Translations under genes and position numbers: made by a program
Part shown: positions 1 to 12,170 of the stretch, piece after piece
Layout: every line of letters begins with the position of its first letter
Numbering within the stretch: the stretch's first letter is position 1
Origin: Linnemannia schmuckeri
Lineage: Eukaryota; Mortierellomycota; Mortierellomycetes; Mortierellales; Mortierellaceae
Assembly: GCA_029449235.1 (NCBI GenBank)
Contig: JANATG010000017.1
Coordinates: forward strand, 512,001 to 576,000
Length of the DNA: 64,000 bases
Direction of reading: 5' to 3'
Notes under the pieces: model-generated
Seen by the model: the letters and a program-made list of their open reading frames with translations, nothing else
The model's database searches: none
What the model was told of the DNA's origin: nothing

Positions 1-1140
1 GGAGGGGAAAGGTTGGAAGATAGCGGCATTCATGGAAGACGATAACTTTTATCTTTTTATGTTGATGGCAAACAACGTCGAAAATTCATATAGGGGCTGA
101 CGAAATTCAAATCCAAAGCAAAGCAATCTAAAAGTTCGCCGCGCATTGTTCGATGCGCACCTTGACGATTTACTGCGCACTTGCGTGTTTTGGTCATGCT
201 TTAGAGTGAATCAACGTGCAAAAGGGATAACTGGTGCAAGAGTAGTTTTATATGCTCCATGTGGCGAGCCAAGTATTTGCCGCCATGCAACTGACAAGTC
301 ACCACTCCTAGAAATCGACGACGGACTGGGCGACCTTCATGTCTACGCCAACAAAATAACAAACATTTCTTACTATGTGAGGATGTCTAAACAGACTGAT
401 AGTTTGTTGGAAGGAATCAGCCGCGATGAGAGGACAAGTATATAGTAGATAACGCTGACTATATCGAAATCCTTGGTGGAAAAATCGAGCCGTCACATCA
501 CCTCCTAAACGAGCCCAAATAGAGCTCTCTTTCGATATCAAGATAATTTTTAAGACTCATACCTCGCTATTTTCAAATCATTAAACCTTCAAATAAAATT
601 CCCAGAGTTCGTTGTGTTTGGAGATCCCTATCGAGCTCTCTTGAGAAGAGTCAGGATAGCACGCGGACCTACCTGTTGAATGCTTTCATGAATAGATGGC
701 AATTGCGCGCGCCAGGACTAGTCCGGTATCGGAATAAGAACTATCTGGACTTATAGTGTTCAACCAAAACACGATTCTGGCGTTTTTATAGAATTACACA
801 ACTGTTACCTTTGCAATCGACACCCAGGATTCCTTCTGACAGTTCCCGCGCCTCTTGTGCATGCTAACATTCTATCCTAATAAATTTCGGAAATGATATC
901 ACAAAGAAAGGTGCACTTGGTTGAACACTTTTGCTGCAATTCATAACCTTAAAGAAAATCTGTTCGTTCTTCTTTGTTCGTGCATAGTTTTCTCTTCTTC
1001 ATCTTTATTTTCATTCGCTCTCCATCCCGCTGAACACAATTCTACCAAAAGAAACACCCCGATCGGGAAAAACACGCCGAACTCCACCTGCAAAATTCAG
1101 CGATGCAACTTAGCGACTTATCCAGGATCAATGCGCCAGA
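1..1140. other. Unassigned sequence
   Basis: No recognisable gene. A 99-codon open frame (146-445, plus) starts without a clear promoter and matches no family I know. The rest is AT-rich with frequent stops on both strands. It may hold the decayed 5' flank of the Tc1/mariner relic that follows. Confidence 0.3.
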
Positions 1141-1146
1141 GCAGTG

Positions 1147-1612
1147 TGGCAACTTCAGTCGGCCTCAGTCGGATCTGTAGATAAGATCAGGGAAAATAAC
1201 AAAGAAAACATTCCGTCATCGACAATGGGTAGACCTGTTAAGATCTCCCTAAGGACAAAGGATGTTCTCCCTCGTCAAGTCAAGACAGGCCAGATGAAAA
1301 CACCAGTGAAGGCCAAAGATTCGCTCAAGCCATGGATGGAGTGCAGGTGCATGTGCAAACGGTCCGGCGGAATCTGCGGGAGAAAGGGATCAGAGCATAC
1401 GTTCAATAGAAGAAGGCTGATCTCAAACCGACTCATGTGCGAGATCGACTTGCATTTGCGCAAGAGCACATCCACTGAACAATAAGTGGCTGGAAACGTA
1501 TTATGTTCTACGATGAGAGCATTTTCAATTGTGTCGGGTCCTTCGACAGAAAGTATTACCATAGCTGTCTTGGAGATGCTCATCTCCCACTGACTTCCAT
1601 GTTCGGGACTGT
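1147..1612 (+). pseudogene. Tc1/mariner transposase relic (family A)
   Basis: Decayed Tc1-type transposase on the plus strand. Its conceptual peptides align with the relic at 16303-17085: both have a KxWxExRxMxxRSGGIC segment, an RxxxISNRxxC segment and a block reading (I/V)MFxxES followed by a (F/S)xRKYY motif (here near 1503-1560), which is the first catalytic-Asp region of Tc1 elements. Several frame shifts and stops separate the pieces, and the C-terminal DDE region is missing. The sequence is replaced near 1620 by an unrelated repeat on the other strand. The alignment to the second relic is seen in the sequence; the family call is established knowledge. Confidence 0.7.
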
Positions 1613-1639
1613 TTCTCTGACTCAGCCACTTCCGTCCCC

Positions 1640-2172
1640 CTCGGGTCTCATAGACATGCATCCAATCTGTTCGGTTGGGAGGGAGGCGAATCAGGTGACT
1701 GTCATTGAGGAAAATGCAGCACGAGCGATCAAACGTGCAACCAGGTGAGGACAAAGGGGAAGAAGGAGGGAACCCAGGGGGGGAGAGCTCCAGGAGGAAG
1801 AGTAAGAAGAGAAGGATAAGATAGATGAATATCCAGCGGAAGATGGACATCAAGGCAAGAAGATAAAGTATACCGAGAAAATAATGAATGTTTATGAAAA
1901 TGAAAAGGAACTAAGGGGATTCTAATGTAATGCTAGCTATTTATGTGGAGGGGAGGTGCGGCCAAAGCCCTAACAGGTCGGAGTCGTGGGATCGGCAGAG
2001 CATCAGCGCCCTCGAGAGAGCTTCCTGGGTTGGAGCTACTGGGGCCTATGGGAGCCAGCCAGGCGGACCGAAGCGTACCGGGACTTAGGGTCCTAGGGGA
2101 CAGTAGGGGACGTGATGAACCAGATAGGCTACAGTCGATATGGTTAAGGAGAAGCAGAGAATCCTGAAAATT
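1640..2172 (-). repeat. Dispersed repeat with promoter-like block and short ORF start, copy A
   Basis: Read on the minus strand this stretch matches 36822-37280 (plus) over about 450 bp. Shared parts, in order: a GC-rich block with CTAGGA and CGCTTCGGTCCGC, a CACATAAATAGC TATA-like box, a CT-rich leader, and the start of a frame reading M(S/T)xFRWxFI, then PSSPLSS and FDRSCC. The layout (U3-like block, TATA box, pyrimidine-rich leader) would fit the LTR of a retrotransposon or the 5' end of a multicopy gene. I recognise no protein domain. Confidence 0.55.
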
Positions 2173-2248
2173 GTGATGATTTAGAGTGGCTTAGCTTCTG
2201 ATGGCCATTTTGACTATTTTACGCGTTTGCCTGCGAGTGTATGGAAAA

Positions 2249-2374
2249 GCACCTTCTTCCACGATACGAACAGGTAAGCACTGTACCTTTTTAACCATTA
2301 GCAGCAGCAGTAGTTTCCAGTCTTTAGAGAGTAGCTATTGACATAAAATCACCTTCTTCCACGATACGAGCAGG
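2249..2374 (+). repeat. Short direct repeat pair
   Basis: The string ACCTTCTTCCACGATACG(A/G)ACAGGT-like occurs twice about 99 bp apart (near 2252 and 2351), flanked by AAAAGC or AAAATC. It may be a decayed target duplication or a local duplication; nothing between the copies is recognisable. Confidence 0.5.
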
Positions 2375-2413
2375 TCTTGAGAGTCGCTGTTATTTATTGC
2401 GATATTGAGAAGG

Positions 2414-2449
2414 GACACATACACACACGCACACACACACATACACATC
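2414..2449. repeat. CA-rich microsatellite
   Basis: Alternating CA/TA dinucleotides with a few CG interruptions. Confidence 0.9.
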
Positions 2450-2480
2450 TTTTTTTCCTCGTTTGCCTGCTATCTGAGTT

Positions 2481-4262
2481 ATGCCCGTCGATCCTGGAGA
2501 CGCACCTTTGAATACAGGGGTTGTAGAGGAGAACTCCACTTTCCCTTCTCCCACTTCCTCGACTAGTGACCCTGTCACACCTGGCACTGCCGCCAACGAC
2601 TCGGCCAACCAAGGGCAACTCCCCTCAAGACCCTTACAAAATCTTGGTCACGTGCATCTTCTATTATTTCACAGGAAAGGCTGGTACAGTACTCTCTTTT
2701 TTTTGTCACCTTTCTCCATCTAGCTTCTCTGCATTTATTTATCTTTGCTTTTCGTTGATCGGTGCTTTCCTTTTGCCACGCCTTTTTGCCTGACTCTTTT
2801 GTTCTCTTTGACATCTTTTTTCCATCATTTTCTGTCTTTTTACACACATACTCTCTCTCTCTCCTTCTCTCTTGTTGTCACCTCCTTGTGTCTCTCCCTC
2901 TCTCTCTCTCTTACATTCTATTCTCGCATCATCGGCACAAGCGAAATCATACTGCTTCGTAAGTTGCATTAACATGAACACCGCGTTTCATCAGCGTGGC
3001 GTACTTGTTGCACGTCCTTTGCGGATCGGTAAGTTATCAACTTCAATTTTTTGGCATTTTTTCTTCTTTCATTGTTTTCTTTTTACTCTTTTTGCATTGC
3101 ATTTTTGATCTGGAACTCCCTCCTCACTCATTATTGCACGGAATAAACGAAGTCACCGAGCGCGATTAGATGTTTGATTGATGATCCTTATTCCCCCTTG
3201 TTTTCCTCTTTAATCGCTCCTTTCAAGCACCCTCTCTCATCCTTCAATCTATTGTTTTTCTCACAGGTTCGCCCACATTAGTACACAGTCGCTAACTAAT
3301 ACCCTTTCCTTACTCTCCGTTCATCCCTCGCTTTCTCACCCCTAATTGAGCCTATGGGTTTCGTGTGAGTACAAGAGAGGAAGAGAGGCGTGCTTTGTAA
3401 AACTGGCTGGACCATTCCTTTCTGATTCCAGCTGCGTGATGGGCAGGTTTTGTGCTTGCTGGGTTCCGAAGCCGGACCCGGTGGGTCTGCGCCTTTTTAG
3501 CATAAGAAATGCCTCAGTCTGGACCACTGGTCGAGAAGTGATAGTTTACTTGTTTCTTTGGAAAAGAGACTGATAGGCTGGCGTCTACAAAGTATACTAC
3601 TCTCTCCGTGTTAGCCGCACTTCCTTTCTTTTGCTTTTGAATGCCCTAGTCTACGACACTTGCTATCTGGTTTTCCGCAATGACCTCGAGCTGAAAATTT
3701 GTTGCTTGTTCTGACGATCATCTTTATATGTCCGTCTTTTTGAGAGTTCTTATACACAATTTTATGCCTTGACATATCAAACCCTTTTCCATTGTCTACA
3801 GGCTAGGATCATGAGGATTCAAAAAGAGCACCGTGAATTGGTCGAGAGCATCAATAATCTCACCATAGAAGAGTTCAACATCAAATTTGCGTATTTTCAG
3901 CCACAACCTGCAGAAGACGATTTCACGTCCGCTATTACCAACTCAAGAAGGAATACATCCGCAAGAAAAGCGGCCCCCGAGAATTCGAGAATTCGAGAAG
4001 CTGGAAAGAAAGCAAGTACCGAGCTGCTCTCTTCTGGCTTGGGCGAAGGCAAGCGTTGGCTATCAAGAAAGGAAAGTCAATCGTGGGAACTTGTTTGGTT
4101 GATGCGGCAGCAAGCGAGCTTCCAAATATCATTCAGAAAAAGGCAGGTTGTGTGCCCTTGCAAAAATATAACAAGCGTGCATTTTCTCTTGCTTCGAAGT
4201 TGTCGGGAGTTGCCGTATCCACAAAGGCCGACCAAGTGAATGCGACTTTTTTCTCAGGCTGA
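2481..4262 (+). CDS. Possible multi-exon hypothetical gene
   Basis: The best-supported part is a 3' exon: from a splice-acceptor-like TTTTCAG or CCTGCAG near 3900-3912, a frame runs to a TGA at 4260-4262 that overlaps an AATAAA (4262-4267). Its product contains Lys/Arg-rich helices (YYQLKKEYIRKK, then WKESKYRAALFWLGRR) followed by an Ala/Ser/Lys tail. Upstream pieces that could be earlier exons are a start at 2481 (Ser/Thr/Pro-rich) and a short frame at 2973 ending in GGTAAGT at about 3029-3035. Exon joins cannot be fixed from sequence alone, and I recognise no family. It could also be a decayed element. Confidence 0.3.
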
Positions 4263-6027
4263 ATAAAGCCAACAAGGGCCATTATCCAAAAAGTTTCTCA
4301 GTATGATTGTTTACATCGAAGGGAAGACGCGTCATTGCTCGAGGTTTAACTTACTGACAGTTGGATCTTGAAGTTCTGATAGCTGTTTGTGTAATGCAGC
4401 AACTTCAGGATGGAAGTCATCTGCGCGCCAGGAAGAAAAGCAGTTTCAGCACATTAACTTCGTGATTAATTAGATGTTGATGCGGTTAACGCAGTATTTG
4501 AGTGGGAAGCGCCAACGTTTGCAGATGGGTTGCCCTGGAATAACAGATCAGTGAACCTGTAACTCACTTCTGTGAATAAACGATTAGCTGTCGAATGTGA
4601 ACCATTCTTTCTTTGTTCTCGTTAACGACTATCGTCATACGAATCACTCCCGCTGTTTCTTTTCGTCCAGATACCCGGAAAGGACATTTTGGCCGAGCGC
4701 ATGATTCAGAGCAATTAAGAAAAATGGTGTCGGACTCTGTCTCATCGCAAAGGCGGGGCTTATTGTCGGGGGTAGCTCTGATTGGCCCGCCGGTCACGCG
4801 CTTAGTTTCCTTCTTGCCTATCAGTGATTTAGTGTTTGTGTGGATTTGTGGAGAAGGAGGAAATCACGGCACATTTCGCTGTTTTTTTTGGGGATATCCA
4901 AACAAACACATGTACAGTGTTTATGTTACCATGCCAGGTAGTACCACTGAGTACAGCGAATGGAGTAAGTACCCGGATCTACCGACGATTTATCCTTATT
5001 CCTCCACATGTCCCTTTTTTACTTCGTCAAAAATAAAAAGATTCTGCACAAATCCTCTGCGAACCTTAAATCGTCCATATTGAGTCCGATTATCATCGGC
5101 ATGGACAGTGGAAATTTATGGGCCTCTGATGGCCCTCAAGCCATGTAATTTCATTGACTGTTTCAATTCAAGGAAAAGGAGTTGTTATTCGATGAGTTAG
5201 ATGTTACTGTACATATGCACATAAATGAGAGACGTACCAGAGGGACCAGATATTCGACACTCCGGGCCGGACAATCACATTGAAACCTACTTTGACCAAA
5301 TATGTATGGTTTATGTTTATGCTTGCGTCTACAAACAATGAGCTTTTCTTCAGGTCAGCTAAGCTTAAACCAGTTTGGATATAACATAGAAAACATTCGC
5401 CTAAAAGATTGACTGATCGAGCCAAACCCTGTCGAGTCCGGAAAGGCCGATATGGCCCCAACCAAAAACAAGAAGGAAAAAAGTGACAAAGCGCGCCTTT
5501 GCCTTCTTGTTTCTCTCGAGGAGTCCGTGGGTGTTTTTTTTTTTTTATTATGACTCGTCGGCCTACTGAGACCGTTCAGTCGTGGAGAAGTTAAGGATTG
5601 CTCCACAAGCCATTGCCACCGATCTCTCTCTCTCATCCACATATTCGAACGCAATACACATTCTAACAGTCCGTTTAACTCTCATCCCATCTGACAATCG
5701 AGAGAAGGAAACATCCTTGACTTTCGGGATTGTAGGACAGCCAATGAGTCCGTTCTTACTGACCAGAAGCAAAGTTGCAAACACAATCCATGAAAGCTGA
5801 AGAAGGAGGAGAAAAAGGTATAAAAGAACTGCATCTATTCGTCCTTTTGCCCACCATCTTCCAGATCACTTTCGTCTTCATCCTCATCCTCCACCACCCA
5901 CTCACTCCACTCTACCCTCGCACATTGTATATATTTCTTCACCCGTCTTGTATATTCTTTACTATTCGCTAATTTCCCCACCTAAGTTCCATCCTGACAA
6001 CTCGACTCTCCTTACCGACCTTACATA
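4263..6027. other. Intergenic region, upstream of the MFS gene
   Basis: No supported gene. The last 150 bp before 6028 are CT-rich with a TATATA-like string near 5926, as expected for the promoter and leader of the following transporter. Confidence 0.5.
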
Positions 6028-7652
6028 ATGTCAGAAAAGCAAGAGCACGTTGATGTCCTTGAGGAGAAGGCCATTGGCCAGGTTGCAGAATTCGATCCTG
6101 ACAGCCTCGCCATCCGCACCCTCAAGCGCAAACTCGATTACCGTCTCGTCCCCATCTGGTCGCTTCTGTACCTCTTTAGTTTCCTGGATCGCTCCAATAT
6201 TGGCAATGCTCGAGTTGCAGGTCTCGAACACGATCTTCAGTTGACCGGCACTCAGTTCAACATGACCTTGACCATCTTTTTCTTTGGCTACATCTTGTTC
6301 GAGGTCCCTTCGAACATCATGGTAAGGAAGAAGGAACATAAGAGTGACCATTCACTTTGCTCTTACCGGGAATTGATATCTAGGATTGTAGCTGGGACCC
6401 TGCATTCAGTTTTCAAGATAAAAGACCCTTATTCTCCTCCACAAATGAATACTAATCATATTTTCCCCCCCTGTTGAACCTTTTCAATTAGCTCAAGAAG
6501 GTCGGCCCCAAGTTGTGGATCGCCATCATTATGATTGTCTGGGGCGTCATCATGATGGCCATGGCCGCCGTCAAGGACTATGGCGGCCTCCTCGCCGCTC
6601 GCTTCTTCCTCGGCCTCGCTGAAGCCGGCCTCGTTCCTGGCGTCATTTTCATGGTCTCGACCTTCTACACCCGCACAGAGCTCGCCACCCGCAACGGTCT
6701 CTGGTTCTCCATGGCCACTTTTAGCGGCGCTTTTGGAGGTATCCTCGCCTACGGTATCTCCAAGCTCCACGGCAAGGGCGGCCTCTTGGGCTGGCAGTGG
6801 ATCTTTATCATCGAGGGCGCCGCTACTTTAGCCGTCTGTCTCCTCGCTTGGTTTGGTTTGGCCGACTCTCCCGAGAAGGCCATGTTCCTGACTCCTGAGG
6901 AGCGTCTCCTGGCTGCCGAGCGCCTCCGCATCGACGCCGGCCCTGCTACTGAGACTGAATTCTCCTGGTCCCAAGCCCGTCTGGCCTTCACGGACTGGCA
7001 GACCTATGCCTACATTATCGGATATATCTGTGGCTCGATCCCATTATATGCCATGTCGCTCTTCATTCCTTCCATTGTTCTCCAATTCAAGTATAGTATC
7101 GTCACCACCCAGATTATGACTGCCCCCGCCTTTGCCGCCGCCACGGTCACCACCATTATCTGTGCCATGTCTTCAGACCGCTTCCGTGAGCGTGGCTTGC
7201 ACTGCTTCGTGCCCTCAGTTGTCGGCTGCATCGGCTTCATCCTGCTTATCGTCACTAAGGACTCATCTGTGTCCGCCCGCTATGTGTCTCTGACTGTCAC
7301 CTGCTGCGGTGTCTTCTCCTCGGCCCCAGCCATGTTCGCTTGGTTCTCGGGCAACATTGGCGGTCACTCCAAGCGCGCCGTGGCTATTGGAATGATTGTG
7401 TCCTTGGGATGCATTGGTGGCGCGATCGGATCGCAGGTGTACCGTCCTAGTGATGCTGCTGGTGGATACGTCCGTGGTCATACCATTAGTGCCTGCTTGT
7501 GCGGTGCTGCGGCGATCATGTCCTTAGTTTCCAAGACGATGTACACCCTGATCAACAGGCGCCGCGCTAACTTCACACCTGAAGAGTACGCCCGTGCCTG
7601 TCAGGGCAAGAATCTGCTGGACAAGCATCCCGACTTCAGATACCAGACTTGA
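6028..7652 (+). CDS. MFS transporter, anion:cation symporter (Dal5/Tna1-like) family
   Basis: Plasma-membrane carrier for small organic anions or vitamins; members move allantoate, nicotinate, biotin or pantothenate with protons. Two exons: 6028-6321 and 6492-7652, with a 170-nt intron (GTAAGG...CAATTAG), phase 0, giving 484 aa, normal for the family. The N-terminus holds the ACS signature around FLDRSNIGNARVAG (residues 52-65) at the end of helix 1. Exon 2 carries RFFLGLAEAGLVPG, and about 12 hydrophobic helices can be counted with a central loop near residues 220-245. The start is the first ATG after a CT-rich leader. The substrate cannot be read from sequence. No frame damage seen. Confidence 0.92.
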
Positions 7653-7808
7653 AGTTTCTTTCTTTCGCATCTTGTATACCACTTTTATTGTCAAGAGTGA
7701 AAAGAATAAAGAACAATTACTTCACGTATTTTCTCGATGTTCGTGAGCTGAGTTCATTTCTCATTGTGAAAAGTTCATTCACCAACCTCGAGGTCGACAA
7801 AAGAAAAA

Positions 7809-8060
7809 TGAAAAGCGATTCCGAATGTGATGACGGCTAAAGCCTATTATTCAACATCTTCAGGGACTCCAGATGTCCCATCCATCCCACCCTTAGTTCT
7901 GGAGGTCTCTTTTACAGTAGCAAGCATTCCTTTTTTATTTTATTTTATTTTTTTCTGGACAATCATGATTACAATAAAGAAAGATGCACACACATCTGGA
8001 GTCCCTGGAGATGTCGAATAATAGGCTTTAGCCGTCATTACATTCGGCATCGCCTTTCAT
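7809..8060. repeat. Foldback element with DIRS-derived arms
   Basis: Inverted repeat with about 68-bp arms (7809-7876 and 7993-8060, only a few mismatches) around a 115-bp AT-rich centre. The arm core GACGGCTAAAGCCTATTAT also occurs at 47831-47849 inside the DIRS reverse transcriptase/RNase H relic; the match runs about 37 nt (47813-47849) with two differences. The element sits at the point where the decayed LINE that follows breaks off. Confidence 0.85.
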
Positions 8061-11040
8061 AAGTGAAGATGGAATCGATGAGGGACCGGGGAAAGCCCAT
8101 CTGAACCATAATCGCGCTCAGGTAGTCCGCGTGAACGCGATCATAGGCTTTTTCCTGATCAAAGATGATTCCGACTCCGCCGAGCTTGTTTCTCTCACTG
8201 TGTTCTCGAAAGGCGGTCATGACGAGTCCATTGTCTGAGATGTTGCGGTCTGGAATAAATTCAGTCTGAAGAGGGGTGATTAGACGATCCAGCAACACAC
8301 TGAGTCGTAAAGTAATGATTTTGGTGAATAGTTTGGCGTCCGAGTTTATCAGCGATAGTGGGCGCCGGTTCCCGAGATCCGATGCGTCGACCTTCTTGTA
8401 TAAAAGAATCATGCAGGTCTGCTGCCAAGACTGGGGCATCCTGGCTTCTTGGAGGGCTTGCGTCGTCATTTGAGACAGGAGCTCGGGAACCCTCCCGACA
8501 GACAGCAGAAATGTCTAAAGCTCATAAAGAAGCCATTCATGCCTGGTGCCTTGCCGCGCGCGCTTAGAGACAGAGCATCCGTAATCTCCTCAATGTTGAT
8601 AGAGCGCATGAGGGCTTCTTGGTCCTCCGGGGTCTGAGTCACAAGAGCGGGAGGTTGGATAATAGTTGGTTCATAGTGTAGTGATCGATGGGGTCGGGTG
8701 TGTAAAGGTTTTGATAAAAGGACTGGCCTGTGGACAGAAGCCGATGGAAGAGGACACTGTATCTGCCGTGCCAGGGACCTTGAGTTCGGTGATAGTGCGT
8801 TTGGTTGCTCTGGCCTTGAGAACTCGAAAGAAATACTTGGTGCAGCGCTCGCCAGCTTCGTGCCACTTCAGTTGTGTTCTGATTGCCTACGCATTCATCG
8901 AGGCTTCCAAGAGCTTATCAAGGCGTCGTTCCGTTTTGTGCCACAGTTCTTCCAGCTTGCTGATCTTCTCCTGGTTGCGGATGGGCGCACCTTGTTGCCA
9001 TTTGAGATGTCTGAGGGCCTGTTTCCAATCCCATTGGAGTCATATCCAAAGGTTTTCCTTCTCCTTGGCCATCTCCTTTGACGCTCGTCGGAATTTCTCC
9101 AATAGTATTGCCTTGAGTTGGTCCCATTTATGGTGGGGTTCGAGGTTGTGCAGCCTGAGGAAGTGTTGTTTGATGGTGATGGCCAGTTTTTTGGTGAATT
9201 CTTCGTCTCGCAAAATCGAGGTGTCTAGTCGCCAGATTCCTTATCCAGAGGAAAGGGTATTCAGGTTCAGCTCGCAGGCGAGCATCGCATGATCCATCCG
9301 ATCATTGTGCATGTACGTGTGAGAGGGAGCTGTCACTTGTCCTGCAAGACCCGGCTACATGATGATATAATCGATTGCTGTTTGACTGCGATGGTTGCTA
9401 TAGATGTGAATAGGAAGGGGGGTTAAGGGGGTTGAGTGCATTGGTTGCGTTGTTGTTGATCCAGTCTTTCCACGTTACCGGGGCCGAGTTGCGCATTTGG
9501 TAACGATAACTGAAGTCACCCAAGACAATGACATCCTGACCAGGGGTGCGAAAGAAAGGCTGTTGGAGGAGTTCGGTGAAAAAGGTGTTGCGGGGTCCAG
9601 GATCTCCAGAGTGTGCATAGATGATACACACTTCAAACAGTACTTTGTCCGCTGTGTCGACTGATCCGATTGAGGCGAATATGGCGACCGTCTCTAGAGA
9701 TAAACAACGACAGAAAAGTGAATTTAGAGTGCATAAGCAACAAGGCGCAAGCTGGAGTCCAGATATTGTTGTCGGAGTGCAATGATTTGTTGAGGTGCTG
9801 TGTGATATTAAGGTGTGTTTGGTTGATTCTCGTCTCCTGCAGCGCCAAGGTGTCGATCCTTTGAGTACTGAGGTAATTATGATAGCTCCTTGACGCTTCC
9901 CAGTTCGAGATCTTGTCGATAGTGCGCGCGTTGAGAGTGGCGATTTGATGGATTTTAATATTCATTAATGTTGAGAGGGTTGCAAGAACCGTCGACTGAG
10001 CTCGCCTGCGTTAAAACTGCCTTCGAATCGTTTTCGCTGGGATCGTTCCAAATATTGAAGGGCTGGTGTTGGGGGCGGTGTGTGACGTGTTGACTTCAGT
10101 GTCGCTGTCCGTTGTTGCTTCCGAATGGCGATTCGGGCGATAGTTCGAAAGCGTATTGACGGCGACGCCAATTAGTCCGCCAAAGTAAGAGCGTGGGTTG
10201 GGGGGGGGGGGGGGGGAGGGTTGTTAGCAAGCTGAGGTTGTGGGTTGTCCCGAGCGTGTGGGGCAGCTGGGGAGGTGGTGACGACGCCTTCCATACCTCG
10301 AGACTCTTGGGCCTTCCTTGCCTTGCGTCTCTTCTTGGCCGTTCGCTTCCTGAGGACCTCTTTGAATCCATCATCAGACTGCTGTTGGACGTTCTTTGCT
10401 GGTGGTGTGCGGTCGGCGTCCTTGTTTTTAGGGGTGAGTTTGGTGCGGGGGTTGGAGGGAGAGGTGAAGTCTGCAATTTTGGTGCTGATGGGGAGTTCTC
10501 GACCAACAACAATTTGGGAAGGCAGATGTGGGTGGCTTAGACAGTTGACTTTTTTGAACATGACATACCCTTCCTGCGTAGGGTAATTGCCGTCGTCAGT
10601 GTCGTGGAGATAGTAGTAGGCGCCGATCTCCAAGGGCCTGCTATAGGCGCTGAAGAGCTTGTGAATATAATCGACTCCGTAGTGTACGGGCATGTATCCA
10701 TAGTTGGCCTTTCAGATGTCGTAGATTGCGGGGGTTGGGATGATTATTTTGTAGGACTTGTTCTTGATGGTAAGGCCGTTTTGTACAATCTCGGCCTTTT
10801 GCACCGGATCCTTAGAGGCGACCTCATATTGTACGTTATGCAGGGTGGCATATTCAATGGCGGCGACATGACCAGGATAGGTGTCGATAAGTATATCCCG
10901 AATGTTGTTCTCAGAGGCGACCTTGCGGGGGATGCTGTAAACGAGGGTGTCCGGGGAGATGAAGGTGACATGCAAGTTTCATTCCACTCGGGAGAGACTA
11001 TTCGCGGAAGACGAGTTCGCAGTTTTTGAGATATTTGGAA
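8061..11040 (-). mobile_element. Decayed LINE (APE-type non-LTR retrotransposon)
   Basis: Minus-strand non-LTR element broken by stops and shifts. From 3' to 5': an RT fragment (8061-8469) with ILLYKK, RPLSLINSDAKLFTK and DQEKAYDRVH, matching the RT of the intact LINE nearby; a linker near 8700 with LYTPD; and an AP-endonuclease region (9398-9965) with LNAR, LQETR and LGDF motifs. The ORF1 region (about 9965-11000) has a proline-rich segment over a G/C homopolymer at 10201-10216. RT domains 4-7, the 3' end and any poly(A) are gone, cut off at the foldback. ORF1 ends and ORF2 starts at TAATG (9967-9963), as in the intact LINE. I see no CCHC knuckles in its ORF1. Confidence 0.85.
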
Positions 11041-11219
11041 GGAGGTAGCGTGAAGTGAGAGAGGGCTTTATTGCTCCTGGCAGCATTGACATAAGATGCC
11101 GGCGCCAAGGGTTTCGCCGGCCACGTTATTACCCAGACAATTCCTAGCCCATCTCTACAATCCCGTGAGTCCCTCCCATTATCTTTTCCCAGCAACTCTT
11201 ACTCTTCTCAGCATCCCAT

Positions 11220-11545
11220 GAATTTGGTGTTAATCCTTGCTGTTGTCCCTTGATGTTGTCTCTGATGTTGTCCCCTGATCTTGCTGCCCTTCACCTTTAG
11301 ACCTCTTAATTTTTCCCATCTCTTCATTTTTCCCACCCCTTCATTTTTCCATCCCTTCATTTTTCCCATCCCTTAGTTTTTTCATCTCTTATTCTTGTCT
11401 CTTTGATGTTGCCCTTTTGATGTTGTTCTTTGATGTTGTCCTTTGGTGTTGTCGCTTGGTGTTATCGCTAAGAGTTTTCGCTTGGTATTGTTTCTTAATG
11501 GTATCCCTTTGGTGCTGTCTCTTGGTGCTGTCCCTCATTCTCTCA
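11220..11545 (+). repeat. Minisatellite array, GATGTTGTCC type (left arm)
   Basis: Degenerate tandem copies of a unit close to TTTGATGTTGTCC (11240-11275 and 11400-11540), with an embedded run of about four CTTCATTTTTCCCATCC units at 11318-11385. It is the inverted counterpart of the array at 11655-11790. No coding content. Confidence 0.8.
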
Positions 11546-11654
11546 TCTTGCAGAAGAACTCTAAGGATGAATGCCCACACACTTAACGACATGCCGAGTA
11601 AGGAGGGGAAAAGGCAACCTCAAGCGCACATTTCAATCGACGGCGAACAGTAAA

Positions 11655-11860
11655 TGGATATGATCAAGGGACAACATCAAAGGGCAACATCGAAGGACAA
11701 CATCAAGGGATAACATCAAGGGATAACATCAAGGGATAACATCAAGGGATAACATCAAGGGATAACATCAAAGGACGACATGAAAGGGCAACATCAGAGG
11801 CTGCATCAAGGAAAAATCAAATGGACTGTGTCATCAAAGGGAAACATTAATTAAGGGATA
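11655..11860 (-). repeat. Minisatellite array, GGGATAACATCAA type (right arm)
   Basis: Tandem units of about 14 bp near GGGATAACATCAA, best preserved in five copies at 11705-11770. It is the reverse complement of the motif at 11220-11545, so the two arrays form a loose giant palindrome around 11546-11654. Confidence 0.8.
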
Positions 11861-12095
11861 AGGGAGATTATGTGATACTGCAAAAGCAAGGGATGCTGGA
11901 AAAATCAAGGCTGATGCTGGTCAAATATATTCAAATCACAAGGCCAGTCAACATACTAGAGGATTAAGGGGAGGAACACTGAAGGAGTGGCGTGGAATAT
12001 GAGGAAAGAACGTAGAGCCATGAGTCGGGTACTGAAGCACTCATGAAACCATAGAAGGATACTCTGGAGCACACTGACACACTGCAAGGAGGAGA

Positions 12096-12170
12096 GAAAG
12101 AGCCGACATTGGAGGGTCAGAAAGCAACGTTGCTATGAACGCTTGGCTGCCACAAGCCAGCTGGCTGGGA
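12096..12170 (-). pseudogene. 28S rRNA fragment (1)
   Basis: About 75 bp match, in reverse orientation, the conserved large-subunit rRNA segment around CTTGTGGCAGCCAAGCGTTC (12134-12153 here). Minor changes and the lack of surrounding rRNA show it is a stray fragment, not part of an rDNA unit. The same segment recurs at 47011-47066. Confidence 0.75.

Noticed and set aside
10193..10540. Gly-rich plus-strand frame over the G run
   Set aside because: It is the antisense of the LINE ORF1 proline-rich part.
11660..11790. CRISPR-like array
   Set aside because: Units are contiguous with no unique spacers, and the genome is eukaryotic; it is a minisatellite.
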